From positions 3,908,501 through 3,972,500 of the forward strand of contig NC_056422.1 in assembly GCF_905147365.1 (NCBI RefSeq): 64,000 bases of DNA, written 5' to 3'. The position numbers and the translations under genes were made by a program. Positions 52,291-64,000 of this stretch are shown here, piece by piece; the first letter of the stretch is position 1, and each line of letters opens with the position of its first letter. Below the pieces are notes generated by a model. The model was not told the origin of the DNA. It worked only from the letters and a program-made list of their open reading frames with translations, and ran no database searches. Origin of the DNA: Aricia agestis (taxonomy: Eukaryota; Arthropoda; Insecta; Lepidoptera; Lycaenidae).

Positions 52291-53610
52291 ATTTCATGAT
52301 GATTGTTTCCTAGATGGATAGATGAATTCAAGAAATGGTGTTTGGCTCTACCAAACTAAACGATATCAGCGTTACTTTTGTGAATATTTCAGTTAAGTTA
52401 GTATTAGTATAGAAACATATTATTTAAGGGAATATCTTTGCTTTTAAAGACTGTGTAATAATTTGCTACAGACCGTAAATCAGGAATTTTTTATGAAAAC
52501 TTGGCTGTGGCTTATGTGTGACGGAAAAATCTGTTTGGCAGTCATGACGCGATTGTTTTACTCTAAAACAGAACTAGCCAGGACACGTTAATAGCGCCCA
52601 AAATCGGCAATTTTGTTCACAAGCGCATCCGACTGCTTTTTTTCGTTTAGGTTGGTTCTGGGTGGAAAGGTGCGAGTGCCGGAGCGCAACCTTTAACCCA
52701 ACGAGTATATCGCGTGCTACTAAGTAGTAAGTACATACTGGGTACATGTGATAACGACGTGTCAGATCGCAAGTCGATCGCTTTCACATTGTTTACATAA
52801 CAACCGTGATCCGTGAATGGCAGCTCCGTGCCAATTCAATCAGAGGAAATGAAGTATATTCATCAACTGCATATTTTGTCCAAAACTAGCCAAAATATTC
52901 GTCTACGTAAAAATGGGTGGTTGCTTTAAAATATTAAGCTGAATCTTTTGGAATCAGATTAAAAAAAGAATGTCCATTCTTACTAATACTATAAATACTA
53001 AATTGTGTCTCTCTGTCGGAAAAGGGATGAGAAAGTTTTTGTTGCGGAAAAAAATGCGGTTTCCTTGCGATAAACATCATCTAGTTTAAAATGTTTTAGC
53101 ACGAAGGAAGTTCTAGACGGGCTGGGCAACCAACCAGCATATTTCATGCAAAGTCTCCCGATAACTACCACCAGGATATCATTTCCCTAATTTTTCTGCT
53201 ACCAAAATCGTCAAGGTCAGCCAAAATCGATGCGACCGTGGAAAGCACAAGAAGTAATTAAACCATTTCGCATCGACCTGGCCAAGGGTCGACGAATATT
53301 TTATGAGCACGTAAGGTTTCCGTGACGACCAACACGAAAACAACTCGATAATGGTCGGGTGATTATAGGAGGAGCCTAAATACTAGTTTTGCGCCACCTA
53401 GTAGCCTATTGCGCTGATGGTAGAGGACTTTTAAGGTTTTTATTTTATTTTGTGTCAAATGAAAACTAGAAATATTATGCCATACAGACTACAGTTAACA
53501 TGCCTCTGCAATACAGTTAACAATTATACAAGATGTTAGTGTAAACACCGTTATCCTTGAAACTATCAAATGAGCCCGTCAAAATGAACAACTTTTTCTA
53601 TAAGAACAAT

Positions 53611-53702
53611 GCTAGGAACTCAAAAAAATCCGTCTTCATACCCATACAAATTACTGATCCGGGCATCCGTATCAAGACGGCATTTTTTTTGAGTTCCCAA
53701 CA
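53611..53702. repeat. Inverted-repeat hairpin
   Basis: GGAACTCAAAAAAATCCGTC...AT pairs with AAGACGGCATTTTTTTTGAGTTCC. The arms are about 28 bp and the loop about 35 bp. Confidence 0.7.
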
Positions 53703-54883
53703 TTTACACACTGTAGTGCAGGGGTCAGAGTCTTCAGTATAATGTACAAGTTTGTGGCCTAAATTCAGTTTTTTTATTATCCTGTATGTGGCAATAGTTG
53801 ACATACTATGGTCCAAACCGCGCTGGTCACAAAATGTCATATAAATTTCTTTGTGTATCGCCTTACGCCTATCGATTTGGACAATAGTGGAAAGTAAAAC
53901 AAAAAGAAAAGCGTAGCATACGTCCTCTAATCTTTTTGATTCCGGTTCAAAGTACCTACCTATTCTTATCGCTACAACACGTTAAATAATTCAGCATCAT
54001 TTTGTGGCTATAAATTATTACAAAAAAAAACCAGGCCTTTACATCCGTTGTGGATGATTTATACAGTATTTTTCAGAGCGAAGTAACCACTCCTCAAATA
54101 CTGTAGTGCCTGGGAAAAGATTTAAATGTCCGTATGGTTGCCCAAGCGCATACGGCATTCTCGCATCATAGTCGGCCTAGTCCAGAGGAAAGAACTAGTC
54201 AATACAAACTATTACAAACTATATATTGTAATAAAATTATTACAAACGTATATAGTACAATTAATTGAAGCTGAAAAACTCGTTTTGATAAAAGCAAGAT
54301 ATGGTTATCGTAATAAGTGACACTAGTCAGGTTAATTTGTAATGTCTTGTTTAGCCAAGTACAATAGAACTTATATAGACCATTTTTTTCGACTAGATAG
54401 AGACTTTTATATTCGGAAAATTCGGAGAACGGCTCAATCACAAATCATGAGATTAGATGTGACGGTGACAAGGGGCAGTTCCTTATGATAAATGATTTTT
54501 TTGCAGTGAGATGAAAATACACTTCTGCTGTAGTGATCATTGTCACAACTCACACACTTCTAATATTATGCCACGGTCACGGTCACGAGCTGTGAACATG
54601 TCGCATCAATCTGGATGCACCCTTACAGAGAAATTGCGTGTACATAAAGCTTGCATAGAATTAGCCCTGTGCCCTTATTCTGAACTCGCCGAGGAAGTAA
54701 AGAGAAAACGCGTCTGCACACTTAGGCAATAAAAAACAGCCGGTTTTACCGCAGGCAATATTTTAATATTTTACCTTGGAGACAATTTTAGGACTAAACA
54801 GGTTGTTTTATGGAACACCTCGATTAAACTGCATATTTTAGCGAGTTGATATATTTTATGTTTTTGCAAGATCTTTCAAATTC

Positions 54884-55652
54884 AAATTCAAATTCAAATG
54901 TCTTTATTGCCAGAATGTTGTTGATATAAAGGTCTTATTCACTACTTATAGTTCTAACATTCTGCCATAACAATGGCGTGCAATTAAATTAAATATATAA
55001 GTAAAATTAATTAATACCCACATCATTATCTTACAAATAATTTTATATATAATTTGTCAATTGAAGAAATGTATTATAAGCTTCATATAAAATAAAATAC
55101 ATTTCAAATTGGATAACTATACAATAATAATAATTACATTACATAGAAAATATTTATGTCATAAGAGATTTTAATTAATTAATTTTATTACATCATACAT
55201 TGAATTATTGGTCTATAATTGTCAAATTTAATTAATTTTAATAAATAATATATATGTTATACATTGCATTATTTTTCTTTAAATGTCATATATTCGTTTA
55301 ATGTGTAAAAACAATTGTTTAATAGCCATTTAGTAATTTGTCTTTTAAAGTTACTTGCATTTAATGATTTAAAATTATCTGGTAATTTATTAAAAATATT
55401 AATGGCGTTAATGTACACATTTTTCCTATATACATCCATGTGGCACTGTGGCATGTACAGTTTATATTTGTATCTTGCTGTAGCACTTCTATTGTTGACA
55501 TCAGCATTTTTTGGAAAGTAGTGCGAATGTTGCTTAACAAAAACACAAATACCTCTTATATACAAGCATACCAAAGGGAGGATCTGTAATTTCTGAAAAA
55601 TTGGTTTGCAACTATCTAATGGGGAAGCTCTGATAAAACTTATAATCACCAA
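54884..55652 (-). mobile_element. Non-LTR retrotransposon 3' fragment with (ATTTGA)n tail
   Basis: On the - strand, a 127-codon frame (55269-55652) has QILPLVCLYIRGICVFVKQH and NIFNKLPDNFKSLNASNFKR, the C-terminal end of a CR1/Jockey-type RT ORF. An AT-rich 3' UTR follows, and the element stops in repeated TTTGAA units at 54884-54903. It is 5'-truncated. It is related to, but distinct from, the copy at 29065-29735. Confidence 0.78.
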
Positions 55653-55668
55653 GTCTACTAGAAAGTGA

Positions 55669-55792
55669 CTATACTATACTGTCAAAAAACTTGTCATTTT
55701 CTATACGAATCGCGGCTTTGTATAGAAAATTACAAGTTTTTTTGACAGGGAGTCAATGACCGCTACTACCATGTTTCGCCGAGTACAGTATA
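55669..55792. mobile_element. MITE family G, short copy
   Basis: CTGTCAAAAAACTTGTCATT pairs with AATTACAAGTTTTTTTGACAG. The right end continues GGGAGTCAATGACCGCTA...GAGTACAGTATA, as in 45666-45854. The left outer arm is shortened. Confidence 0.75.
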
Positions 55793-56045
55793 ATGACTTG
55801 TGAATATTTTAAGTATCATGTCATTTATATTAAGTACTTTTCGACTTGCAATGCTTTAAGAAAGATGTCTAAGGAATCGAAAAAACAAAACGTTATTTCT
55901 GAAAAGTTGCCATATTATTATAATATCGCGTTAAAAAATATTTCAAAAGCTGTGGACTACTCCTTTATCAATAAGATTTAACTTAGAAGATTAAAAATAT
56001 ACTTTAAGGAAGTCGGTTAAAAATATACTTACTTAGTAATTTAAT

Positions 56046-56206
56046 GGGCGGTTTACATCATTCCAATCCAGTGTTAATTAAATAATGTAAACTGGTATAC
56101 TCGGAATGAATTGCATTCGAGTGCATTTCAGTGCCCGCATAAATTATCCAGTAGCAATTCAGCGCTGGATTTGATCACTGGATTGGAATAGTGTAAACTG
56201 TAAACC
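56046..56206. mobile_element. MITE with TIR GGGCGGTTTACATCATTCCA
   Basis: GGTTTAC...ATTCCAATCCAGTG pairs with CACTGGATTGGAAT...GTAAACC. It is 161 bp and non-coding. Confidence 0.8.
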
Positions 56207-56765
56207 CGTTATAAGCTGTAGGTATATTTTTTAAATAAATATGAGTTGGTTTTTGCTAGCTGCCATTTTAGCGAGGTCATACAATTAGCATGGTCGAGAA
56301 AGCATCTAGGTAAGTTTTAACGAGAGAACGGCGGCGGCGGTCCATATTAGTCGCCTCGACACACAAATTAACTAACCCATAAACTGACGATTTCTAATCT
56401 ACAACGCGTCCCGACATCAGTGCCCGATCCTATATTATGAATTATGGCATTTTTATCACGAACAGGCTATTTTTCTCTCTCTCACGGCTGCGAAATGGTA
56501 GAGCTATTTTTTTACTCGGGTTCTTATACTAATTTGACCAATACTTTCATGTAAATGTTTTATGAACATATAAATGGTTGCATTTGATAGCTAAACACGT
56601 ATACAGCTACAATCACACAGACATTATGTTTAAATCTTTGTTGAATAAAAATTAAAAGCATAGAAAAGTTAAAGGAAAAGTTTATTTAATTTTGTTTGTG
56701 TATTTTTGGATTATTGGCTTTTTGTGCAAAATCTAGCGTATTAAACTAGTTATTTTTATGTTAAA

Positions 56766-57056
56766 CTAGCTGTCCCGGTGAACTTCGTGTCACTTTAGAA
56801 CCTTCCCTGGACCTCTACGAATATTTTAAGACTAAAATCAGCCCAATCCGTTCAGCCGTTTCCGAGTTTTAGCGCGACTAACACATTTAAAAATCCATTT
56901 TTATATATAAGACTAGCTGTCCCGGCGAACTTCGTGTCACTTAAAACCTCGCCCGGAATTCAAGGATTATTTTAAGACTAAAATTAGCAGAATCGGTCCA
57001 GCCGTTACCGAGTTATAGCGTTACTAACACAATTGGAAATCCATTTATTTTATAGA
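56766..57056 (+). repeat. Two tandem CTAGCTGTCCCGG repeats
   Basis: Two diverged copies lie head to tail (56766-56911, 56912-57056). Each has CTAGCTGTCCCGG[TC]GAACTTC, TATTTTAAGACTAAAAT, GCCGTT...CCGAGTT and CCATTT...ATATA/ATAGATA. The third copy is at 62708-62860. This is a very common dispersed repeat in Lepidoptera. Confidence 0.75.
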
Positions 57057-57385
57057 TAGATTATAGAAGATAGAGGTTTTTATCTAGAATAAATTCCTCA
57101 ACTTTTTTGCTCAATGATAGTTTAGACTTTAGAAGTTGTAACAGTAGAATCTTCTCGAGTGAAACATCCAAACACTTTCACGATAGTAGATAAGATCTTC
57201 GAGATCTTCTCGGAACTCTCAGCAATTACACTATTAGGGTCAAGAGACTGCAGTCTGCGTTCACGAATCCAATTACACCAGTAACGTTGAAATGAGGTTG
57301 TTTTACGTGATTTAAATAAAACAGTAGTCGCTTTAAAGATTAATCTTTGTTGCTATGCCGTTTATTATGATAATTTATTATTACT

Positions 57386-57710
<325 letters not shown>

Positions 57711-58211
57711 CAATTATACTCTTCCAATTATCTTATATCTTTAAACGAGCAATTCTTGTATATATGTATATATATAGTATAATTGCTTCTGTATGCCTGC
57801 TGCTTCTTGAATTGGTAAAGCAATTTTAATTGAGAATACTTTAGGTCCCGAGAAATCCTCGGAAAAATTTACCATTACAAGCGATATTCGAATTGCGACC
57901 AGACGGACAACAAATTATATGCTTGGGTATGAAACCGATGCCAGCTTGAAAGGAAAGCATTGTTTGCTATTGCTGTTAAAGTACTAATGGAACCAGAAAA
58001 ACCATACAAATTCTTGGATTATAATCATCCGTAGAAGACGGTTCTTACTTCTTATCAAGTTATTATTCTCTTTCGTAAATACGAACAAGAATCTCCTGCG
58101 CCCTGGCCATTCTTAAATTATTATCACTATTTTACACTACCTAATAAGCCACCCTTGAAACACTATTAAAAAATACACAACAAAACCCGATGCACCAAAT
58201 TAAAAATTTAA

Positions 58212-58586
58212 GACTGGGTTGCATCAACTAACTTTAACTGTAACTAACTTTGACTACTGTGCAAAATGTCAAATCTTTGGGTAAAGTTAAAAATGGACGC
58301 CATCAAGACGCCATATTTAACCATAACCATAGAGCTCGACAAGGTTTTAAATGCACGTGGTGAAAAAAGGAACTAACGCTGTCATCATACAAAAACGCCA
58401 TTTTTGACAGTTCTCCTTTATCAGCAGCGCCCCCGCCCACACGCATTTATAACTTTGTTGGATCAGCTGTCATCTGTCAATTTCTCCGGGCAAAGTTAAG
58501 GATAAAGTTAAAGTTAAATTTACCTTAACTATAACCATAAATTTAACTTTTTTTTTTTTACCCACGCCTCTGGTGCAACCCAATCT
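58212..58586. mobile_element. MITE family D, full copy
   Basis: GACTGGGTTGCATCAACTAA and TCTGGTGCAACCCAATC are the ends. The body (AATGGACGCCATCAAGACGC, AGAGCTCGACAAGG, TTGACAGTTCTCCTTTA) matches 15763-16128 in the same orientation. A T-run near 58552 has expanded. Confidence 0.88.
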
Positions 58587-58799
58587 AAGTATACATAGGA
58601 AGGGACAGGAAACGAATCAGCTACTATGGTATTATGATAGCAATTTCTGATGATATTCTTAATTCTCACGCCTCGTACAAGCCACGTCATGTTATCGTCG
58701 TAACTCGTAACGTGACGCCCAAATGTGCTTTGTTATGTTTACAATTGTAAGATGCCTGATGTACGGTAGGCGGTTGCTTTATCACTGCATGGTTTAGAG

Positions 58800-59113
58800 C
58801 AGGGTTTCTCAAACTTTCGGCTCCACGAACCCCTGTTAAAGTTCCAGGTGACAGCGAACCCCTTACTTACATATATATTGAAATCCCCTCCCACCAACCT
58901 CTCCTTTAGGAAGGGAAATTCGCCTCTTTGCTTGCTTTTTCATGGACCTGTTTTCACGGACCTCCGTGGTAAAATAAACAGCAAAAATCTGATTGTGTCT
59001 GATCCTGAGATGACACCGCGGACCATGCATATATACTAATTACTAACGGTTATTACTACTAATTACTAATTAACACGGCAGGGGTCCGCGGACCGCAGGT
59101 TGGGAAGCTCTAG
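58800..59113. mobile_element. hAT-like MITE
   Basis: The left CAGGGTTTCTCAAACTTTCG and right CGCAGGTTGGGAAGCTCTAG are typical imperfect hAT MITE ends. The inside has mirrored CACGAACCCC...GGGGTCCGCGGACC phrases. The target duplication is not clear. Confidence 0.7.
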
Positions 59114-59222
59114 TTTAAAACAACGTTAAAACTCTTTGCAGCATGTAATGGTACTGACAGATACTTAGTGAGGGGCCTTCTTCACGAGGGGCTATGATGA
59201 AGAGCCATAATTGTCTCCATGA

Positions 59223-59704
59223 TTAAGAGGATTCCACACCGCCATTTTTCCCATACAAACGCTGTCCCCTGTTTCCTCCCTGGATAATGCTAGTAGAGTT
59301 ATAATTTTTTTCCTGAATATCTACGGCCACTAATACAATGTCCCTATGTTTTCCTTTTTTTCATAATTTAATTATTAAATAAGATATGAACGTTCAAAAA
59401 CCCAAAAAAATGGCCAGATTTTCCACTGTGTTCAAACGTCCAGAAAACAGATTTGGATAGATTATACAAAAAAAGCAAAACATAGGAACACAGCTCAAGC
59501 CTTTTTTTAATCTTTAATGAAAAAAGTACTTAAATCGGTTAAGTTTTGGAGAAGGAATCAGGGGACAACGAATCGTTGATTTTCTGGATTTTCTGCAGTT
59601 GTCTCTATCGCGTTCTGCGGTATAGGCTTGAGGTAAGGGAGACAGCTATAGATATTACACGTACTTTTTTTTCATTTCTCTAGCTGCTGTGGTATCCTCT
59701 TAAG
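59223..59704. mobile_element. MITE with TIR TTAAGAGGATTCCACA
   Basis: TTAAGAGGATTCCACACCGC pairs with GCTGTGGTATCCTCTTAA. Inner CTGTCCCCTGTTTCCTCC pairs with GGAATCAGGGGACA. It is 482 bp and non-coding. Confidence 0.72.
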
Positions 59705-59881
59705 AAGCTTTCATGGGCCAACGTGGATATGACGCGTGTTGTTTTGTGCAAATTAAATACGAGACTATATTATTTTTAGGGACAGGTCACAAAGTATAGA
59801 ATATATAGACCATAGACTTCGATCAAATATTTCTGACTATAGAGGTATTGGGATTTGGGACATAAAAAAACAAATACACAA

Positions 59882-60227
59882 TCCATACTAATATTATAAA
59901 TGCGAAAGTATCTCTGTCTGTCTGTCTGTCTGTCTCGCTTTCACGCCAAAACTACTGAACCGATTGCAATGAAATTTTGTACACAGTTATTCTAGAGTCT
60001 GAGAAAGGACATAGGCTACATTTTGATGTGGGAAAATATCTTATTTCCATGAAAATATCGATGAAAATTAATTCGCATTGCGCGTGGCTTATTGTGTGCA
60101 CACTGCACACCTGTATTGATTTGAGGGGTACCAGGGTTTTTTTTATAAAAGCTTTTGACACCAATTTTGTTGACATCGCGCGCTATAAACTGAAGTCCAC
60201 GCGGACGAAGTGGCGGGCAACAGCTAG
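59882..60227 (+). mobile_element. Complete short non-autonomous Helitron (346 bp)
   Basis: It starts A|TCCATACTAATATTATAAA and ends CGCGGACGAAG...CGGGCAACAGCTAG|T: 5' TC, 3' CTAG and insertion between A and T, as expected for Helitrons, with no target duplication. It contains (CTGT)n, CACGCCAAAACTACTGAACC and AGAAAGGACATAGGCTACAT. There is no Rep/helicase ORF. Confidence 0.8.
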
Positions 60228-62103
60228 TAAGTACTAAATAGATATACAAAATTATGTAGCAGAAGAAGTTCTTCGCTCTGACATCTGACACCAGACTTAT
60301 GCTGAAAGATATTATTTGTTGTTATAACTTTAGTGACACAAAATATAACAACGTGTGCAGTAGTAATAACATAACCATATCACTTACATAAATCAATTGT
60401 TATATATTTATAATCATAACAACGATTTTATGTAACGTGATAACATAATCGGTTGACTGCCGAGGGTCATGGCCCATGGGCCATGGCTGAGTGAGCTTTT
60501 GCACCTACAAATTATGATTTTTTTGTACATGCTCTATTTTTTAGGAGCTAAATTTTATGGTATGATGGTTATCTACTAAGAAGTATTTGTACATTTTAAT
60601 GGTAAATCTAGTATTTTCTGCCTCTAGGATAGGGTAAGTAAATAAAAAAAAAAATACGTGTGGCACTCGGGAACTGCCGCGGTATAGCTATTACATAGAA
60701 TTTTTTTATCAACTTACGCAATTATAATTTGCATACGTCGCATAGTCGCACGCACACAACACCGTGCCGAAGTCGTGCAACACCGGAGTGGGGTATGTTA
60801 GGTTTTTCGTTACGGAATTTCTTGATTCGGTCAAGCCAAACTTCTTTTTTTTTTAATGCTATTTAAACTATGTGAAAAGCACTATACGAGATTTTGCGGT
60901 TCACAAATAGTATAGGTCTACCAGAATCTGATGGCAATTTTTGACAGCACATTTTTAAAAAATATCCTTGATCATTGGATAAATTTTTATATTAGCATGT
61001 TTAAGGGGGAGACCTATGACAGAAAAAAATCGGTTTTCACCCGCGCACTTCATACCTCCCGCACTCGCCCAACGCATTCAAAATGTCACCGCGGCTTTTT
61101 TTTAAAGTGTAATTATTCTCGTAATCACTCTTTGTACGAACGTAGTATAACTAAATATATCAGATAAAATTTTGAGAAGTTCGAGTTACATTTTCTATCT
61201 GTACTTTGAGAATCAAATTAATACTTTTTGCCATAAACACTTGTAATACTTTATGATATGTTTATTTATCGAAATCGAAGAGGCTCTGACACTACTGGAT
61301 CGATTCTGCTGTAGTTGTTACAAAAATATTATACCTTTTTTTAATATAATCTACTAGCCACGTCCGAATTTGGTTAGTTTTTGTGTGTATTTGCGTAAAA
61401 TATATTAACATTTGTCAGATTGAAATATACAAAATTCTCATGTCACAATGTTTGTAAGCGAACTGCTCAACCGATTCAGTGAAATTTTGCATACATACAT
61501 TCGTTAGGCTTGAGGATAATTTTTTATCTGCTTTTTAAAACTGACGTTTGCCGGATCATCTAGTCAAATGTGTAAAATTCTCGGGTCACAGTGTTTGTGC
61601 GCGAACTCATCCAAAACGGTTCAACCGATAATAATGCTATGTACATTCGTTAGGCCTGACAATAGGTATATTGATACTATAAAAAATAATAATTGGCAAA
61701 ACAATGTTTTCCGGGTTAGCTAGTTTCCTCCTTTTAGCTCCCCTCGATTTCTCATGAATTGCACCATCAGATCACCACTTTTGTTAACACATGTTACGAA
61801 ATTCGGACTACATCTTATACAATAACAAAAGAATTTTGCAAATCCGTCAACTAACGGCGGAGTTACCCGCCATGGTATCACTAAAATCGTATCTGATGCT
61901 AGTGCTGATAAAAAACCCAGCTCAAATTTCATCTCGATATACTAGTAAAATCACGTGTTCGGGAATGTCAAAGATTTTGTTTAATCTGCCGTCCAGCTGA
62001 TATTTTCAAGAAGGGCATCCATACACTGCCACTGCGTTGGCAAAGGTGCATTGATTGCACGAGTGATTACTTTGAATAACAGAAATAAGTAAGTTCGAAA
62101 TAA

Positions 62104-62512
62104 TCAGCCAAGTGTGAGTCAGACTCGCGTACGAAGGGTTCCGTACCGTTATAGAGCTAAAAATAGTCCAAAAATTGTAATTTTTGTATGGGAGGCGAGA
62201 GCCCTCTTAAATATTAATTTTACTATCCATTATTAAAGTACAAATAAAATTAAGGATTTCGTAAACATTTCAAGTGCCTATAGCTATAGCAATTATTGAT
62301 ATCAAGCAAAAAATCAGATTTGTTGTACGTAAAATATTTATTTTTTAGTATTTTTTATTATAGCGGCAACAGATATAATATATACATTCTGTGAAAATTT
62401 CAGAAGTCTAGCTGCCGTTCTTGAGATATAGCCTGGAGACAGACAGACGGACAGACAGACATTGAAGTCTTAGTAATAGGGTCCCGTTTTTACCCTTTGG
62501 GTACGGAACCTT
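62104..62512. repeat. Dispersed repeat GCCAAGTGTGAG...GGTACGGAACC
   Basis: It begins CAGCCAAGTGTGAGTCAGAC and CGAAGGGTTCCGTACC, and ends (CAGA)n, TTTACCCTTTGGGTACGGAACC. The ends are complementary GGTTCCGTACC/GGTACGGAACC. A head fragment of this family is at 30680-30720, and a relative is at 40730-41040. Confidence 0.68.
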
Positions 62513-62707
62513 CAAAAGAACATTTTTCAAACAAAACGGCAATATCATAGGTATAAAAGACCTTATAATATATTATGTAGTAAGTATATTATGTACTCTT
62601 CTAAATCCTTACATAAATGTACCGTCAACTTTGTTCATACTCTTATTATCATTTATTATCAAGCGAATGGTCGAAGTAGTGAATTTTGCATATAATATTA
62701 TAATGTT

Positions 62708-62860
62708 ACTAGCTGTCCCAGTGAATTTCGTGTCACGTAAAAACCTTCCCTGGACTTCTACGAATATTTTAAGACCAAAATCAGCCCAACCCGTTCAGCC
62801 GTTTTCGAGTTTTAGCGCGATTAACACATTTCAAAATCCATTTTTATATATATAGATCAC
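62708..62860 (+). repeat. CTAGCTGTCCCAG repeat, third copy
   Basis: CTAGCTGTCCCAGTGAATTT, CCTTCCCTGGACTTCTACGA, CCGTTCAGCCGTTTTCGAGT and the tail TTTTTATATATATAGAT match 56766-56911. Confidence 0.75.
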
Positions 62861-63018
62861 TGTTTCAAGACCGTAGCGTTGTTCCGAAGTTTATTCGATA
62901 TTTCCATAGTATCGAGTACGACATTCATTGAAACCAAATCGATTTTCAAATCGCTGTCATACGCTAGTTTTTGTCAAAACGATATCGATTTGAAGCCGAT
63001 TTATTTTTTCAATCTCTA

Positions 63019-63146
63019 TTGCCGCGGCCGCTGATTCGTCTATCGTCACGAAGCTTCGTGCTATGAGACGATACCATTAGACGATACACGCAGATCGTCC
63101 AATGGTATCATCTCAAGCACGAAGCACTACGCATGTGCGGCGGCAA
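63019..63146. mobile_element. MITE with paired arms around CTTCGTGCT
   Basis: The outer TTGCCGC...GCGGCAA ends pair. Inner GCTTCGTGCTATGAGACGAT pairs with ATCATCTCAAGCACGAAGC, and ACCATTAGACGAT pairs with ATCGTCCAATGGT. Confidence 0.75.
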
Positions 63147-63223
63147 CAACTGGGTTTGACAAATTATTATTTGTCATGATAATATTATCATATTCGTAAA
63201 CAAATAAACATATTTATATTAAA

Positions 63224-63806
63224 CTAGCTGTTGCCCGCGACTTCGTCCGCGTGGACTTTAGTTTATAGCGCGCGGTGTCAACAAAATTTGTGTCAAATTT
63301 AAAAACTTTTTAAAACCCTGGTAAGTGGTACGCCTCTTAGGGCCGCGCTACACCGGAATGGCAGCGCTGAAAGTGCTCGCCTCGCCGCTGCCATTCCGGT
63401 GTAGCGCGGCCCTTAATTAATCAAAATACCCAAAAACAGCTGTGCAGTGTGCACATAATCTATACTAATATTATAAATGCGAAAGTATCTCTGTCTGTCT
63501 GTCTGTCTGTCAGTCTCGCTTTCACGCCAAACGCCAAAACTACCGAACCGATTGTGATGAAATTTTGTATAAAGATAGTCTAAAGCCTGAGAAAGGACAT
63601 AGGCTACTTTTTTACTGGAAAAAAGGGTTGTCAGGGGGTGAAAATGCGCAAATTTGTTCAAATTAAGTTAGTTCCAAAAATGCATACTTAATAGATGGCG
63701 CCGTGCGTCTTCTACATCGCGCTGACGCTTGCTCAAAAGTCTTACTATAAGAGGTGGTATCATCTTACATTTAAGTTTCGATTTTTTTCGATTGTTATAT
63801 CTATTC
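63224..63806. mobile_element. Helitron-type composite, second copy
   Basis: It has the same structure as 42748-43306 in the same order, including the AGGGCCGCGCTACACCGGAA palindrome, TCTATACTAATATTATAAAT, (CTGT)n and the GGCGCCGTGCGTCTTCTACA right part. It is bordered at the right by a SINE. Confidence 0.8.
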
Positions 63807-63807
63807 T

Positions 63808-64000
63808 GTGAGCGTCCGTGGCCTAATGGGTAGACCTTCCGTTAGCACTCCTAGATGGTGCAGGTTCGAACCCGGGTGGAGGCGTGTACCAATGAGACAT
63901 TTTCTGATCTCAAGTACATAATACGGACGCTCGTACGGTGAAGGAAAACATCGTGAGGAAATCCGCACGTAGTTGGTCCCAGACGTATTGACTAGTTCTT
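63808..64000 (+). mobile_element. tRNA-derived SINE, cut by the window end
   Basis: GAGCGTCCGTGGCCTAATGG (A box) and GGTTCGAACCCGGGTGG (B box) form the head. CGTACGGTGAAGGAAAACAT and CGTGAGGAAATCCGCACG form the body. It is a different SINE from that at 13561. The 3' end is outside the window. Confidence 0.85.

Noticed and set aside
52560..52860. GC-richer patch that might be a promoter or first exon
   Set aside because: No open frame with splice sites in a phase that joins NAD kinase. Nothing recognisable.
56291..56315. ATGGTCGAGAAAGCATCTAG followed by GTAAGT, a possible first exon on the + strand
   Set aside because: Seven codons and a good donor are not enough. No downstream exon is seen before the window ends.

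Overview
This is insect nuclear DNA, most likely from a moth or butterfly. It is AT-rich. The genes are split into small exons with GT...AG introns. The spaces between exons are filled with repeat families typical of Lepidoptera: tRNA-derived SINEs, short Helitrons that start TC and end CTAG beside (CTGT)n, and many palindromic MITEs. There are no operons, ribosome binding sites or CRISPR arrays.

Seven protein genes can be supported. From left to right: (1) the last exon of a mitochondrial pyrimidine-nucleotide-type carrier (SLC25A33/36, Rim2-like), + strand, 973-1093; (2) WRB/GET1, the ER receptor for tail-anchored proteins, - strand, two exons, 3510-4113; (3) a ZAD-C2H2 zinc-finger protein, + strand, four exons, 5314-13498; (4) a GSTCD-like methyltransferase-fold protein, + strand, single exon, 16977-18761; (5) 1,4-alpha-glucan branching enzyme, - strand, 14 exons, 19153-32837, complete at 685 aa; (6) mitochondrial ribosomal protein L41, - strand, single exon, 34708-35196; (7) NAD kinase, - strand, 36728-48852 and upstream, with its extreme N-terminus unresolved. 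The genes are unrelated housekeeping functions and show no pathway grouping.

An intact Ty3/gypsy-type LTR retrotransposon (5632-12038, - strand) sits in intron 2 of the zinc-finger gene. Its two LTRs look identical, its Gag-Pol frame is open, and it is flanked by a 4-bp target duplication. WRB and the zinc-finger gene are divergent, and nearly all of the 1.2 kb between their start codons is a 954-bp foldback palindrome. A single-arm relative of that palindrome lies just upstream of mRpL41.

NAD kinase is the most unusual gene. It has two tandem 83-nt versions of one exon with the same phase, which can only be used one at a time. It also carries a tandem array of decaying copies of the exon before them, one of which holds a perfect 42-bp-arm hairpin. 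From about 49.5 kb to the right edge I find no supported gene, only transposon remains, a 236-bp (AT)n tract and a SINE cut by the window end.
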